DNA from: Panagrolaimus kolymaensis
Lineage: Eukaryota > Nematoda > Chromadorea > Rhabditida > Panagrolaimidae
Assembly (NCBI GenBank): GCA_028622995.1
Contig: JAJQJQ010000002.1
Location: forward strand, 3,782,001 to 3,846,000
Reading direction: 5' to 3'
Length of the DNA: 64,000 nucleotides
The notes under the pieces are model-generated. The model ran no database searches and was not told the DNA's origin. It worked only from the letters and a program-made list of their open reading frames with translations. Position 1 is the first letter of the stretch. Each line of letters opens with the position of its first letter. Shown in pieces: positions 46,701 through 57,617 of this stretch. The position numbers were made by a program, and so were the translations under genes.

Positions 46701-48557
46701 TTCAAATATTTTTTTCAATGCTTCTCGTTGGTTTTCCAATTCATTTAGATTTATTTCATTTTTATAAATAATTTCTTTATTTCCTTCATCTAAAAATCAA
46801 TATTATTAAATTTTTAATTAATTAATTATTTTTTTGCTCTCTTTTACCTTTAGCTTGTGCATTTTTAAGCTTTCTTTCTTCAATGTCTATTTCGCGTTTG
46901 AGCCGGTTTATATAATCTTCTCGACTATTAAGGGCTTCTTCTAATTGCATAATTTCATCTTTTATTTTAATTTCAGTAGTTGAAAAAATAATGGAAGCAT
47001 TTTGCTGGAGTTTTGAACCTTGGATGAAAGAATTGTAAAGATTCTAAAATATTTATGGATATTTTAGTTTTCTTAATTATGCAAGCTTTTCATTTTACAC
47101 ATTCTCCCGAGATTGTTTATTTTCAGCAAACAATGATTTTATTGACAAAGTTTAAAGTCTTTATTTTAAAAATTTTATAGGAAATCCTTTGGAATACTCC
47201 GCCTTTTTTTAAATATATTTCATTACTGTTTATAAACCGGCTATCTTACATACACGCACACGTTTAAATCCATTACACTTTTTTGACTTTTCAACAAACA
47301 AAGTTAGTTGCAATTCTTTTCTTATATTGACATCATTTTTTGTGGAGGTTGAATTAAGTTTAAGGTTTTTAAAGTCTTTTTTTCGCGTTTATTTTTGTTT
47401 TGATTTTTTCAAATTAAATCAAAGCTTAGACTTTTTGGCAAAACTTTTGGTAAATAAATTTAATAATTCTATTATAAATGTTTTTTAATACTTTATACAT
47501 ATATTTAGACGTTAATTGAAATATGTATGAGAATCTATGAACTATGTTGTATTTTAAAATAAACTAAATTTTCTCCTTAGAGACTGTTGCTATTTTTATT
47601 ATGTTTTTTCTCTCTCTCTTTCTCAGCTTACTTTAATCTTATTTATTATATGTTTAAAAGCTTTGATATCATCAGCTTTAAAAAAGTCTCTCTTTTTGAC
47701 ATTTGTTGGAACTATTATCGGAATTTTTAATCGCGTGTAGTATTTTTGTCCTTTTTATAGTCTTTTTTTGGGGATTATGAGAATGTAGTTTAATCAAAAA
47801 TAATTTTCTATTCGTCCAAAGATTGAAGAAGAAAGTAGCTTCACGTTGAAAATGTTTTGGAATTATTAAAACATTTTTGCATTGCAGCCTTATTATTTAT
47901 TTTATAATAAATGACGCCATTAATTATTTCATCCACGAAAGTGCTCTTATCAAACTTTGGCTTCTTTTTTTAGATATAAAAAAACTTACAACAAGAAAAT
48001 CACGTCGTTGAGTAAGTGCTTGAATTGCACTTGAATTAGCTGCATTTTGTGTTAATAAATTTGAATATTTTTCTTCAAGTTTTGTAACTTCCTGGTGAAT
48101 TCTTTGAAGCTGAAAACACAAAATAAATTTATCAAAATCCTCTTTTTTCATGTCCATTTAAAATTAAATTCTATGGTTAAATGCTTTTCTCTCCTCTTTT
48201 TTCTCATCATCCTCCGCGACAGGAATTACTAATTGAAATGTCCTCTTTTTTTAAACTTTCTTTTTATTTATGCCAAAATTTCATGAAAAAGTTTTTTTGG
48301 AATATAAACGAAATTAAAAGTTTTTTCTTTTTATGGAACAAAGGTGGTTTCGTGAATACATTCAGGAAACAGTTTTTTTTACTCTTTTCATTTCCGTGTT
48401 TTATTCAAAAAAACATGAAGAGAAAAAAACTTACATTTTCATAGCGCTTTTTTAAAACTTGAGATTCAACAACAGGAAGTTTAAAGGTTGTTTCCAATTC
48501 TGCTACAAATTGCGCAGCAACTTCATGGTTGTTGTCGTCATTGCTGCTTTTTATCAT
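43707..48557 (-). CDS. Long coiled-coil protein, family not recognised
   Basis: Twelve exons on the minus strand (48435-48557, 47990-48109, 46848-47043, 46680-46789, 45558-45785, 45334-45498, 45125-45231, 44907-45078, 44308-44793, 44080-44253, 43879-44029, 43707-43822) encode about 715 residues in phase. Almost all of it is K/E/Q/L-rich heptad coiled coil. A less regular, Cys-containing segment in exon 5 (DDGNADDEGCCNERLNKGW) and an S/T patch in exon 9 break it up. The first exon has a compact part, AAQFVAELETTFKLPVVESQ. The start is set at the first ATG; the frame remains open for about 27 codons upstream, so the true N-terminus may lie in a missed exon. The exon 10 to 11 join needs a GC donor. 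There is no motor, GRIP or membrane motif. A structural role at cilia, centrioles or cytoskeleton is possible. Confidence 0.72.
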
Positions 48558-50747
48558 GTTTTCATTCGCACTTTTTTTTTTAAATTTATGAAAAACCTTC
48601 TTCGTCGCCAATTTAACGGGAATAAACTCCGCAGGACATTTCTTAAGCTTATTTTAGTCTTACATTTTTACTTTTTTTTTGAGAAAAAAATAATAAAGTT
48701 TTTTTCATTCCATTCTTAAAGAAGGTGACGCTTTTTTTGCCAATGTTTTGGATGGAATCGACGAGAAAAAAATGTTATGTCCATTGAAGCAAAAATAATT
48801 TTTCAAAAGTTCATTTTTTTGAATTGAATTGAAATTGCGTGGTAAAAAAAGGACGTAGCTTTTGATTTGGATAAGATTGTGTAGTTAATGGATGATTTAG
48901 TTTATTGTGTAATGATAATAGAGGAATTTGGATTTTTTTGCTATGAAAATTAATAATAAAAAAAGATCGTAGATATTTTAAAAATTTTATTATCTTTTTC
49001 TTTGGCACTAAAATTTAATATCAATTAATTTAAAATTTTGGCATTACTTAAAGTTTAAAAAATCTTGAAGCTATGAAAAAATGATGGCTAGAAACCATAA
49101 TTAATTGATTTTTTAAATTTCTGTCTTAGCTGAAGTTGTTGCAACATTTTTTTTTCTGCACCTCTCTTTTCCTTTTACATCATTATTCGATCAAGCATTT
49201 AATAATGTACTTTGACGCTTTTTAAGCAACAGCTGTTCTCATTACTTCTATTTGATTCATATTTCTTCGTAAAATAAACGCGAAATCATAATTTTACTTT
49301 TTTTTACTGCTATGTATATGTTTGACATGCCTTTTCGTTTTAAACAAATTTCATTTTTCATAAAATGAAATGCACCTGTCTACTTTTTTTGTGATGTGAC
49401 ACCAAAGATTTGATTGCTTTAAGCCTTTTTATTTTTCGTAGCTCAACCGCCGCGACACTGAAACAAAAAAGTTTAACCATTCAAGCATTTTATCATCATC
49501 CTTTAACTTTAGTTTTTGCCAAAAAATATAAATGCTTTTAACTATTTTTCCCCTACTTGGCTCTCTAGTTTTGGGAATAATTGTTGTTTAATAGCTTTTT
49601 TTGTGAAGCAAGCAGAACACAAAGTTTTGTTTTTAAAAAACTTTGGAAAAGGGGAAATTTAAAATGAGACCTCCAAAGTTGTCATCGGCGCTATTTTTTG
49701 AATTAAAGTTTTTTGTTTTTGTCGGTAATGACTATCACAACAAATGGTTGAACAATTTTAAAAATTTTTTATCGGTTTTTCTTTGATTTTAAATAATGTA
49801 CTTTAAACCTAACTTTAGATGCCTCAACTTTGTTACATTTGACTAAACTTTGCCCTCCTTCTAGGTTGCTAAACCAAAGAAAAATTCATTCATCGTTTTT
49901 TACATTCAAAAAAACACATTTCGGCTCTTAATTTTTAACATTTTTTGTGGGTTGCATGCTTGTTAAAATATCTCAACAACAAACATGAAAAGTTTTTTTC
50001 TCTTCGGTTTTCAAAAATTCAAAATTGTTAAGCAGCCTTTTTGGTTGTGGTCTGTCGCTAACCACAACCACCAACTACTTACTACTTAGAAGAAAAAGGA
50101 AGCAAATCTCTCCTTCTCTCTTGAACATGCCTCCTCTCATTTTTTGATGTTGCATTGTTTCTTTTTTTTTTCTTGTCAACTTTTAAAATAACGAGAGATT
50201 GGCACTTTCATATTCAAGGAGAGTTGTTTTTGACTTTTTGCATCCTCTTTTTATTTCAGAGATGTGACAGTTTAAAAATAAAAAAACCACCACCAAAAAA
50301 TTCTGTTGCAAACTCAATTTTAGCTTTTCTAGCGTCAAAACTTTTTTTATGCAAAGTGAAATGAATTGAAATTTCCTCCAAAAAAAGAGCTTTAAGTTGT
50401 CATGCCTTTTTTTTTCTTCTCTCGTTTCTTTTTTTGGTTTCAACCCTTTTTTAGATGCTTTTTTTATGTTTTTAAATTTTGACATTTTTAATGCGTGCCT
50501 ATTTTTATTTATTGAAAACATTATAAATTCTCATGAGAGATCTTCGACATTAACCCAACATTTAATAATACGTGACCCATCGCGATAATTCACCAGTAAT
50601 TGAAAGGTTGACAGCAATTGTCATGCTTTATTCATCATGTTTCTTACTAGTGGGAATTTCGAATTCATGTTAAACTCTTTCCATTTTTAGTGGAAGAACT
50701 TATAACTTGGAGATAATCATATAAAACATTTGACGGCTCACTCTCAA
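48558..50747. other. Divergent intergenic region, 2.2 kb
   Basis: Lies between the coiled-coil gene (minus) and the next membrane-protein gene (plus). It is T-rich on the plus strand with no recognised gene or repeat. It may contain an unrecognised first exon of the coiled-coil gene. Confidence 0.45.
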
Positions 50748-52162
50748 ATGCGATGTGAGCCGTCGTATTCTCAACGATCACAACCCAGCGTTGTGATATC
50801 CACCGCCCGAGATGAAACCAGTAGAACTGATAATGATTATTCACCATTTGGGGATGAAGAGAGTGCAAGATTTGTTGATTATGAGGCCTTACTCTCACAT
50901 CCAGTACTTCCGCCAAATCCCCACTTTTTCTGGTTTCATCAAAAATTTCATATTACTGTAGGTTTTTTAAATTTATTATGGAACATTAAAAGTTTAATAA
51001 GATAGACTTTTTAAAAGTAACTTTTTAAAATATTAAAAATTAATTTTTGAAGTTTTATAGCTTCATTGAATAAACTAATCTTTGTTTAAGAATTAACACT
51101 TTTAACGAGGCGTTGACCAAATTAATTTAAATTTCTTTACGTCATGTGCTTAAATAAAAATAATTGCTTTTTCTTTATTCATAAAGGTGTATTTTATTTA
51201 AATAATATTTTCTTTTATTTTTTTCATAATAACTCTCAGGTGTTAAACTTCAAAAACAAAAATTTTAAAAATATTTTATAATATGATTCTCATTGATCGA
51301 AATTTATCGTCATTTCAGATTGTAGCAAAATTTTTATCTATTTTATATTTATTCATTTATTTTATTGGTTGTTGTCTTATTTATCATGCGGGTATATCGA
51401 TTACTGTATTATTTGCAGCTTTATTAAGCTTTTCTGTGGCTTGTTCAACTCTTTATGGAGTTTATAGATGGAAAAAATTGTGCCTCATACCTTTTTTCTT
51501 ATTACAGGTATACTTTGTTTTTTAAATAAAGTTTTCTTACAAAAAGATTTATATTTCAGTTAATATTGATATTAAATGTTGCCATTTTAATTATATTTTT
51601 ATTTTATGCAATTTTTGTTACCGATGAATCCACAAGTTTGGGAAAAGTTCATCATATTTTTGTTGGAATTAAACCATTTTCTTCTATCACTTGTAAGTTA
51701 TTTGGATGGCGTTGTTGTGTGATGCATTTTTTACTTTATAAATTTGTCTCAAAAATTTGCAAAAAAGCTTTAATTCAATAAAAAAAACTTTATTATTGAC
51801 AATTTCCATATTTAGACATAATTTTTAACCATTTTATTGCGGTGTAAATCAAAACATGAAAATTAAATTATCCATTTTATTTATAAAATTTATGAATCTT
51901 TGATTTTTCTTTTCCGCCTTGTTTTTGTTTGTACATAAATGTTGTTTACTAAAAAATAATTTCAGGGATTTGCATACTTATTTATGGCCTTTTTTTACTT
52001 GAAATTTTCTTTGTTTATTCAATTAAATTAATGATATATGAATATGAATTTATTGATTCTGTAGATAGATTTCTCAAAACCGTTAAAAAGCGATCACCTA
52101 ATGATTCCAAAGATGGATTTGAAGCATCCACAATTGCTACACCACGAACGCAACAAATTTGA
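50748..52162 (+). CDS. Second four-pass membrane protein, family not recognised
   Basis: Four exons (50748-50957, 51319-51507, 51560-51692, 51966-52162) encode 242 residues. The N-terminal 70 residues are hydrophilic, S/R/P-rich, and end in PVLPPNPHFFWFHQKFHIT. Four hydrophobic segments follow, at about 72-94 (FLSILYLFIYFIGCCLIYHA), 97-112, 128-155 and 178-200. The C-terminal tail of about 45 residues is charged and S/T-rich, ending TPRTQQI. The layout resembles small lysosomal or vesicular four-pass proteins such as LAPTM, but I see no diagnostic motif. It has no obvious sequence similarity to the four-pass protein at 41732. Confidence 0.75.
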
Positions 52163-52635
52163 TATTATTTTTTTGTTTTAACATTTTGTTGAGCTTTAAA
52201 ATTTTCTTTTATTTTCGCTTATTTTTATAAATCCTCCGTCCATGATTTTTTAAATTGTTTTTACACATCGTTAATTATCAGGCATAAAAAAGATTTATAG
52301 TGTAATCTTATTTTCTGAAACAGATTGAATATTCTTTAAAAACAAAAAATGTAAATTCCAAAGAGATTTTTAAATGTAAAAATTTTATTTAAATAGTTAA
52401 TAAAACGATTTTTGATAAACAAATTTAAATTTATTTTCTAACAAACATTATTATGACAGATGAGGTTTTTTCGGTCTAAAAAATTTATTATTATTCATCA
52501 AAAGTTATTCGCGAAAAGTCTTAAAAGGCAGCTTGATTAACTTCGTTTTATTGAGTCATTTATTAAAGTTTTCAGAAGAATTCCAAAAATGATTCAAAAT
52601 GTCAAGCTCTTTTGTTCTTAAAATAAATTAAATTC
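52163..52635. other. Tail-to-tail gap before the stomatin gene
   Basis: A 473-bp A/T-rich stretch holding the 3' UTRs of two convergent genes. No further feature was seen. Confidence 0.5.
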
Positions 52636-54417
52636 TTACGGTCTTTGTGCAGATTTTGCTAAGAATGAGCGTATAACGTCGGCGGGGTAGGGGAAAATTA
52701 TGCTAAACCGGGATTATCATATATATATACAGAAAAAAATTAGGGTAACTGTAAATAAGTTATGGGATGCACTTCGAGCATCCCATAACTTATTTACCTT
52801 ATACCCGAAACCTGATTGGGGAATTTACTTACGTATGGTTTTTTTCAGCGGAAATACTATTAAGTGTTTGAAGATATCTTAATTGAATAGCGGCAGGAGA
52901 TTGGGCAATAACAAATGCTGCATCGCTTAAAGCTTGTGAAGCCTTTTGTTCACCTTCAGCAGCTATCACTTTTGCTCTCGCTTCTCTTGTTGCTTCAGCC
53001 TAAAAGTTATATAATTATTTATAGACTCATTCGTGAAATACATATAATTAAAAAAGTTTTCAACAGGAAAAAAATGCGTTAATCCTTGGAAGTGTTTGTT
53101 TTTTAAACGAAGCCAATATAATTTTGGCAGTTTAAAATTCGAAAACGGATTTCATAAATAAATAATAAAATAGCTCATTTAAACTGGAAAAAAAGAAGCT
53201 TACTTCAGCAGCCATGGCTCTTTGCAATTGCACTGGAAGTCGAACATCTTTAACTTCAACTCTCTCAACTTTTACACCCCATGGATCTAAAAATTCAATA
53301 ATAAAGCATGTTAAAGAATGCTTTAACATGATTTTATAATTTTAATAGGTTACCTGTGGCTTCATCCAATGTAACTTGCATACTCAGTGAAACAGCATCC
53401 CTATCACTGAGCATTTCAGTTAAAGTTTTGGTTCCCAAAATATTCCTCAAAGTTGTTTGAGCTAAAAGTCGAGTGGAACGAATAGCATCTTCCACATTCG
53501 TCACAGAAATGGTCGCATTTGAAATGCGTACATAAATAACTGCATCCACAGCAACTGTCACTGAATCCTTAGATAAAATCTAAACATATGATTGCTTTTT
53601 TAACTCAAAATATATATAAGAATTACCTCTTGTGGAGCGACATCAAATGAAAGAACTCTTAAATCAACTTTTCGATAGGAATCTATACATGGAATAACAA
53701 AGAATAATCCTGGCCCTTTAGCGCCACCTGGCATCAAACGACCAAGTCGGAATATTACAACCCTTTCATATTCTTGCACAACCTAAAATATTTATTATTA
53801 ACGAAATAATTTTTTTTGCAAAGGTTTTAAAAAAGGTTCCATTTTAAAATTGTAAAAGCAACAAATAAGTATGCTGACCTCTAAATTTTTTGGATAGCTA
53901 CATTTTTACTCAAGATATAAGACGCCGATATTTAAAAAGTTTTAGGACAGTGCTAAATTTCTCACTTTTTTGAAAAAGTGTCTCTTTTGCCATTTTTTTC
54001 AATTGATTTTTTTGGCAAAAGAGACACTTTTTCAAAAAAGTGCGAAATTTAGCACTGTCCTAAAACTTTTTAAATATCGGCGTCTTATATGTTAAAATTT
54101 CAATTAAAATTGCTTACTTTAACACAAAAAAATAAGGAAAATGGAACAGTAATAATACAAAGGCCAACGGAAAGTACAGTTAAAAACCATCCAATTAAAT
54201 TTTGTTTTCCTGACATTGGCTCTAAAATGATTTTTTCCATTTATTTATTGCCATAAATTCTATGAATAAATCACGAAAATTTCACGTTTTTTTCACTTCT
54301 AAATAAAAACTCACGATCGGCAAAAAATATCCCTTTTCCTGGGGTGGTTCCATGACGGATGGTTTGACCTTTCCATCTTTGAGCTGGTATGACACCCTTT
54401 GATATTAAACTTGCCAT
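52636..54417 (-). CDS. Stomatin family protein (PHB/SPFH domain)
   Basis: Seven exons on the minus strand (54315-54417, 54118-54221, 53627-53782, 53354-53579, 53204-53286, 52833-52999, 52636-52702) encode 301 residues, all in phase. Residues 46-68 form the membrane hairpin ([20 protein letters not shown]). The PHB domain follows with [29 protein letters not shown] and [20 protein letters not shown], then [28 protein letters not shown] and the [21 protein letters not shown] helix. The last exon reads [14 protein letters not shown], as in UNC-1/STO proteins. Stomatins are cytoplasmic-face membrane scaffolds that tune ion channels and innexins. The N-terminal 45 residues ([18 protein letters not shown]) are unlike UNC-1. 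Introns 2, 4 and 6 each contain an inverted repeat. Confidence 0.94.
52743..52806. repeat. Intronic hairpin in the last stomatin intron
   Basis: A perfect 20-bp stem (52751-52770 with 52778-52797) encloses a 7-nt loop. A lower 5-bp stem (GGGTA with TACCC) extends it across an internal loop. It lies inside the 130-bp last intron of the stomatin gene. It is the right size for a microRNA-like precursor but could equally be a folded remnant of a small transposon. Confidence 0.8.
53915..54090. mobile_element. 176-bp palindromic MITE, copy 1 (stomatin intron 2)
   Basis: A near-perfect inverted repeat with ends ATATAAGACGCCGATATTT and its complement, and a short central spacer. TA at each edge fits a TA target duplication as used by Tc1/mariner-type elements. 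It lies within the second intron of the stomatin gene. An identical copy is at 55674-55849. Confidence 0.88.
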
Positions 54418-55673
54418 CAGGAAGGAAAAGGATAGGAACAAAAAAAAGCTATGCGCGTGAGTTTAAAAAAAGAAGTTGAGAAATGCTGCGGCAAAGTCGA
54501 CGACAGCGGCAATAATGTATGAGAGAGTCTTCCAATAATTGATGAAGATAATCAGCTTCTTTTTTCACTGCGCAATTTTTTTTCTTCGTCGAGAGCAGTA
54601 GCAACAGCTTCTATTGAATTGAGTTGATGAGTGGCCAAGTCAACAACAACTGATGATGATGCATGATTGCTTTTTACTTTTTTCTTTAATATTATTTTTT
54701 TGCAGTAAAGTTTTATTTGGGCTTGTGAATAATTTTTGAAGTCGTTAATATTGATATATTTTCAAGTTCCTAAAACGGTGCTATTCATTTGAAAGCTCTT
54801 GTTTATAAAAAAAGTCGCGTGGTAAAAACATAAAATATTTAAAAATGATAAATTACTTATATTTTTATTTAAAAATAAGAAAATACTTATGTTTATTATA
54901 AATGTTTGAGGTCGCTCGTAAGAAATGGCAATAAATAATGAGGGCTCATTTTATAAGGTTGTTAAAAAACTAAAAGCAGCTAAATTTGGAGAATGGATTT
55001 TAAAACTAAAAGCTCAAGTTAGGATTTAAGAAAATATATTTATATAAGTGGTATATCTTGTGTTTTTCGGTTGTTAAGGAATTGTAAAAAAATGAAAAAG
55101 AAAGAAAAATATTAGTTGAAAATTTGAGAAAAATACATTTATTGAGAGTACAACAACATGAGAAAAAATTATAAGAAGATATTATAGATGAAAATCAAGT
55201 TAAAAAAAGCCAAAAACTCCAACATTTCAAGCTTATAAAACCAAACCTTCATTCGAAATTTATCATTCGCGTGTTTACGTGTTAACACGTAATTTTAAAA
55301 CAAAACAAATCCGTTTGTACTGAAGGCATAGGAAGAAATAGAGTTAATTTTCTAAACTAATTATATTTTGTCTTAACAACCGACCAATATAATCCAAACA
55401 TTGTTTCCAGAAAAAATTAATATTTAAAACGGCATTGGTGATTAATGTTCATTTTTTTGAAATTTATGGCGGATTTTTTTTTTAAAACTGCCAAGTATGG
55501 GAGAAGTTTTAGTTCCTAAACAACAAAAAAGAATCAATAAAACTATTTGTTTAGCATTTTTGGAGCCAGAAAAATTGGATTAAGCTTCATTTTTCCAAAA
55601 TTTCACTCTGATTTCAGCAAAACATGGAAGAATAGGGCAATACAAATGAGAATAAGACGGGAAAAGCTGGAGA
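54418..55673. other. Intergenic upstream of stomatin gene, no gene seen
   Basis: A/T-rich sequence between the stomatin start and the second palindromic copy. It should contain the stomatin promoter. Short open frames have no motifs. Confidence 0.5.
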
Positions 55674-55849
55674 ATATAAGACGCCGATATTTAAAAAGTT
55701 TTAGGACAGTGCTAAATTTCTCACTTTTTTGAAAAAGTGTCTCTTTTGCCATTTTTTTCAATTGATTTTTTTGGCAAAAGAGACACTTTTTCAAAAAAGT
55801 GCGAAATTTAGCACTGTCCTAAAACTTTTTAAATATCGGCGTCTTATAT
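55674..55849. mobile_element. 176-bp palindromic MITE, copy 2 (intergenic)
   Basis: By eye it is identical in sequence, length and orientation to the copy at 53915-54090, including the same single mismatch between its two arms (T against G next to CACTTTT). Shared identity including that arm mismatch means both derive from the same recent source copy. Confidence 0.88.
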
Positions 55850-57578
55850 ATATATATTTATAATGGAGGCTTTAAAACTTTTATTATTATATTTTCACAT
55901 TTTTTTCTTCAAAAACAAAATTCCATAAAAATAAAAGTAAGGAAAAAAGTATAGGAAGAGAGAGAGTATCAAGAGCAAGGAGGTTTTTATTCATTCCTGT
56001 CAAAAATGCCGCAGGCGGATGCTGCTGCTGTTGTTGTTGCTGTGGTAGTTTGACAGAAAAAAAGAAGTTTGAATGACCGAAAATTTAACTAACTCACACT
56101 CTTCGCTCTTATTTTTCTTTGCTTTTTGCTTCTTTTTTTCAAAATAATTTGAAAGAAGTAAAACTAAAGCTTGAAATTTGATGCGAATTAGGACATTTTT
56201 TTTCTTTGAGTTTTTGAATAATATTATTCGGTTACAAAGCAATCTCAAAGATAGATTTTTTTTCAAACGAATAAAAATGGAAATATTTTTGGGGCTTCTT
56301 TTTTTTGCATGACTGAAGGCAATTTTTTTATTTTATGAGAGCGAGAAAAGAGTAATGGCCAATGGTTCATTTATTTGTTCTTTTCTGTTTTATATTCTCT
56401 CACAAGCTCCCTATTTTTTATTTTATGAGGAAGATATAAGGTGATTTAATGCAAAGCGTTTTTTTAGAAATAGAAAAAGTAATAAAAGATGAAAAAGTAT
56501 AAATATAAATGCTTAGAATAGTTTTTAATGAAAGTTTAAAAACACAGCTGGAATGAATTGTTAGCAGTAGTAATGTCTGAGATTGAATTTTTTTTAATTA
56601 AAAAAAATATATGCAAAGTTGGTGGAAGAGAGCTACAAAAGTTTATGAATTTCGCAAAAAGTAGCAAAACAGACCTCCAAATCCAAAAAAATAGACTAAC
56701 AAAGAAATATCTCTCAATTACTCAAAAAACTAGCAAAAAATTTTATCAAGACAACCAAATCACTTTGTCGTTATTATTTTTTATTTGACGACAAAAATAT
56801 GGAAGATTACTAAAATTCTTATTTTGAATTTTTACTATACTTTTTTGAATATTCACAATACACAAGAAAATTAGAGGGTGCCTCCCTTCCCTTTCCACAT
56901 GAATGCCTAACATATTTATATGTTCTAATACCATTTATACGTGTTGGAAATCATTATTTCCTGGCTTTCAACCTATTCATTAGTTAATAGTGCAATTTTA
57001 ACGGTTTTTTGACTAAAACTTTTTCCTAATAACATTGTTTATCTATGAAAATAAGATCTTGAGACCTTTGATATATAACAAATTTGATTTTCCTTATGAA
57101 ATTTATATAAAAGCTTCTGGGAATTTCTATACAATCCGGCAAAACTTTTTTGGAGCGTAAAAAATGTGTTCAAAACTTTCATTCAAAATTTTTTTTGCAA
57201 CCTGCACTTTTCCCTTCCTTTGCATGATGACGCAATGATAAAAGGCGTTGGATTTGCGAAAGGAAAAAAGTTCGATTCCTTGGAAGTGATTAAAAATTTT
57301 TTGTTGAATATGTTTAACTATAAAATTATTGGAAACATTATTTAAATAATTTATGCAAATTTTTAGGTATTAAAATAATCCATATTTATCGAAAATTTTG
57401 CAAAAAATGTGGAATTTGTTTTTTTGAGTGCATTCAATTATGATTCTTATTTGAATCATTTTTAGAATGTTTTAAATATTTTTTAGGCCATTATTGATAT
57501 GCTGTTTTTGAAACCACGAAAGTTTCTTTTTTTCTTATAAAAAAATTAAATCTCTGCTTAGTTTTTTTTACTTTTAGG
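55850..57578. other. A/T-rich tract, no gene seen
   Basis: About 1.7 kb with long T runs and a CTG/TTG-type short repeat near 56020-56040 (GCTGCTGCTGTTGTTGTTGC). I found no gene. The left boundary of the Helitron may lie in or after this tract, but I cannot place it. Confidence 0.45.
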
Positions 57579-57617
57579 CGACAGCAACCGCCGCCGAAGG
57601 CGGCGGTTGCTTTCGCT
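57579..57617. repeat. GC-rich perfect hairpin followed by CTAA
   Basis: AGCAACCGCCGCC (57583-57595), loop GAA, then GGCGGCGGTTGCT (57599-57611) form a 13-bp perfect stem, extendable by GCGA/TCGC on the outside. CTAA follows 5 nt after the stem. This resembles the 3' terminal hairpin plus CTRR of Helitrons. The base after CTAA is C and not the T expected at an A/T insertion site, so the assignment is tentative. Confidence 0.55.

Noticed and set aside
57240..57300. TTCGATTCC sequence resembling a tRNA T-loop
   Set aside because: No acceptor stem, D-arm or anticodon arm could be folded around it.
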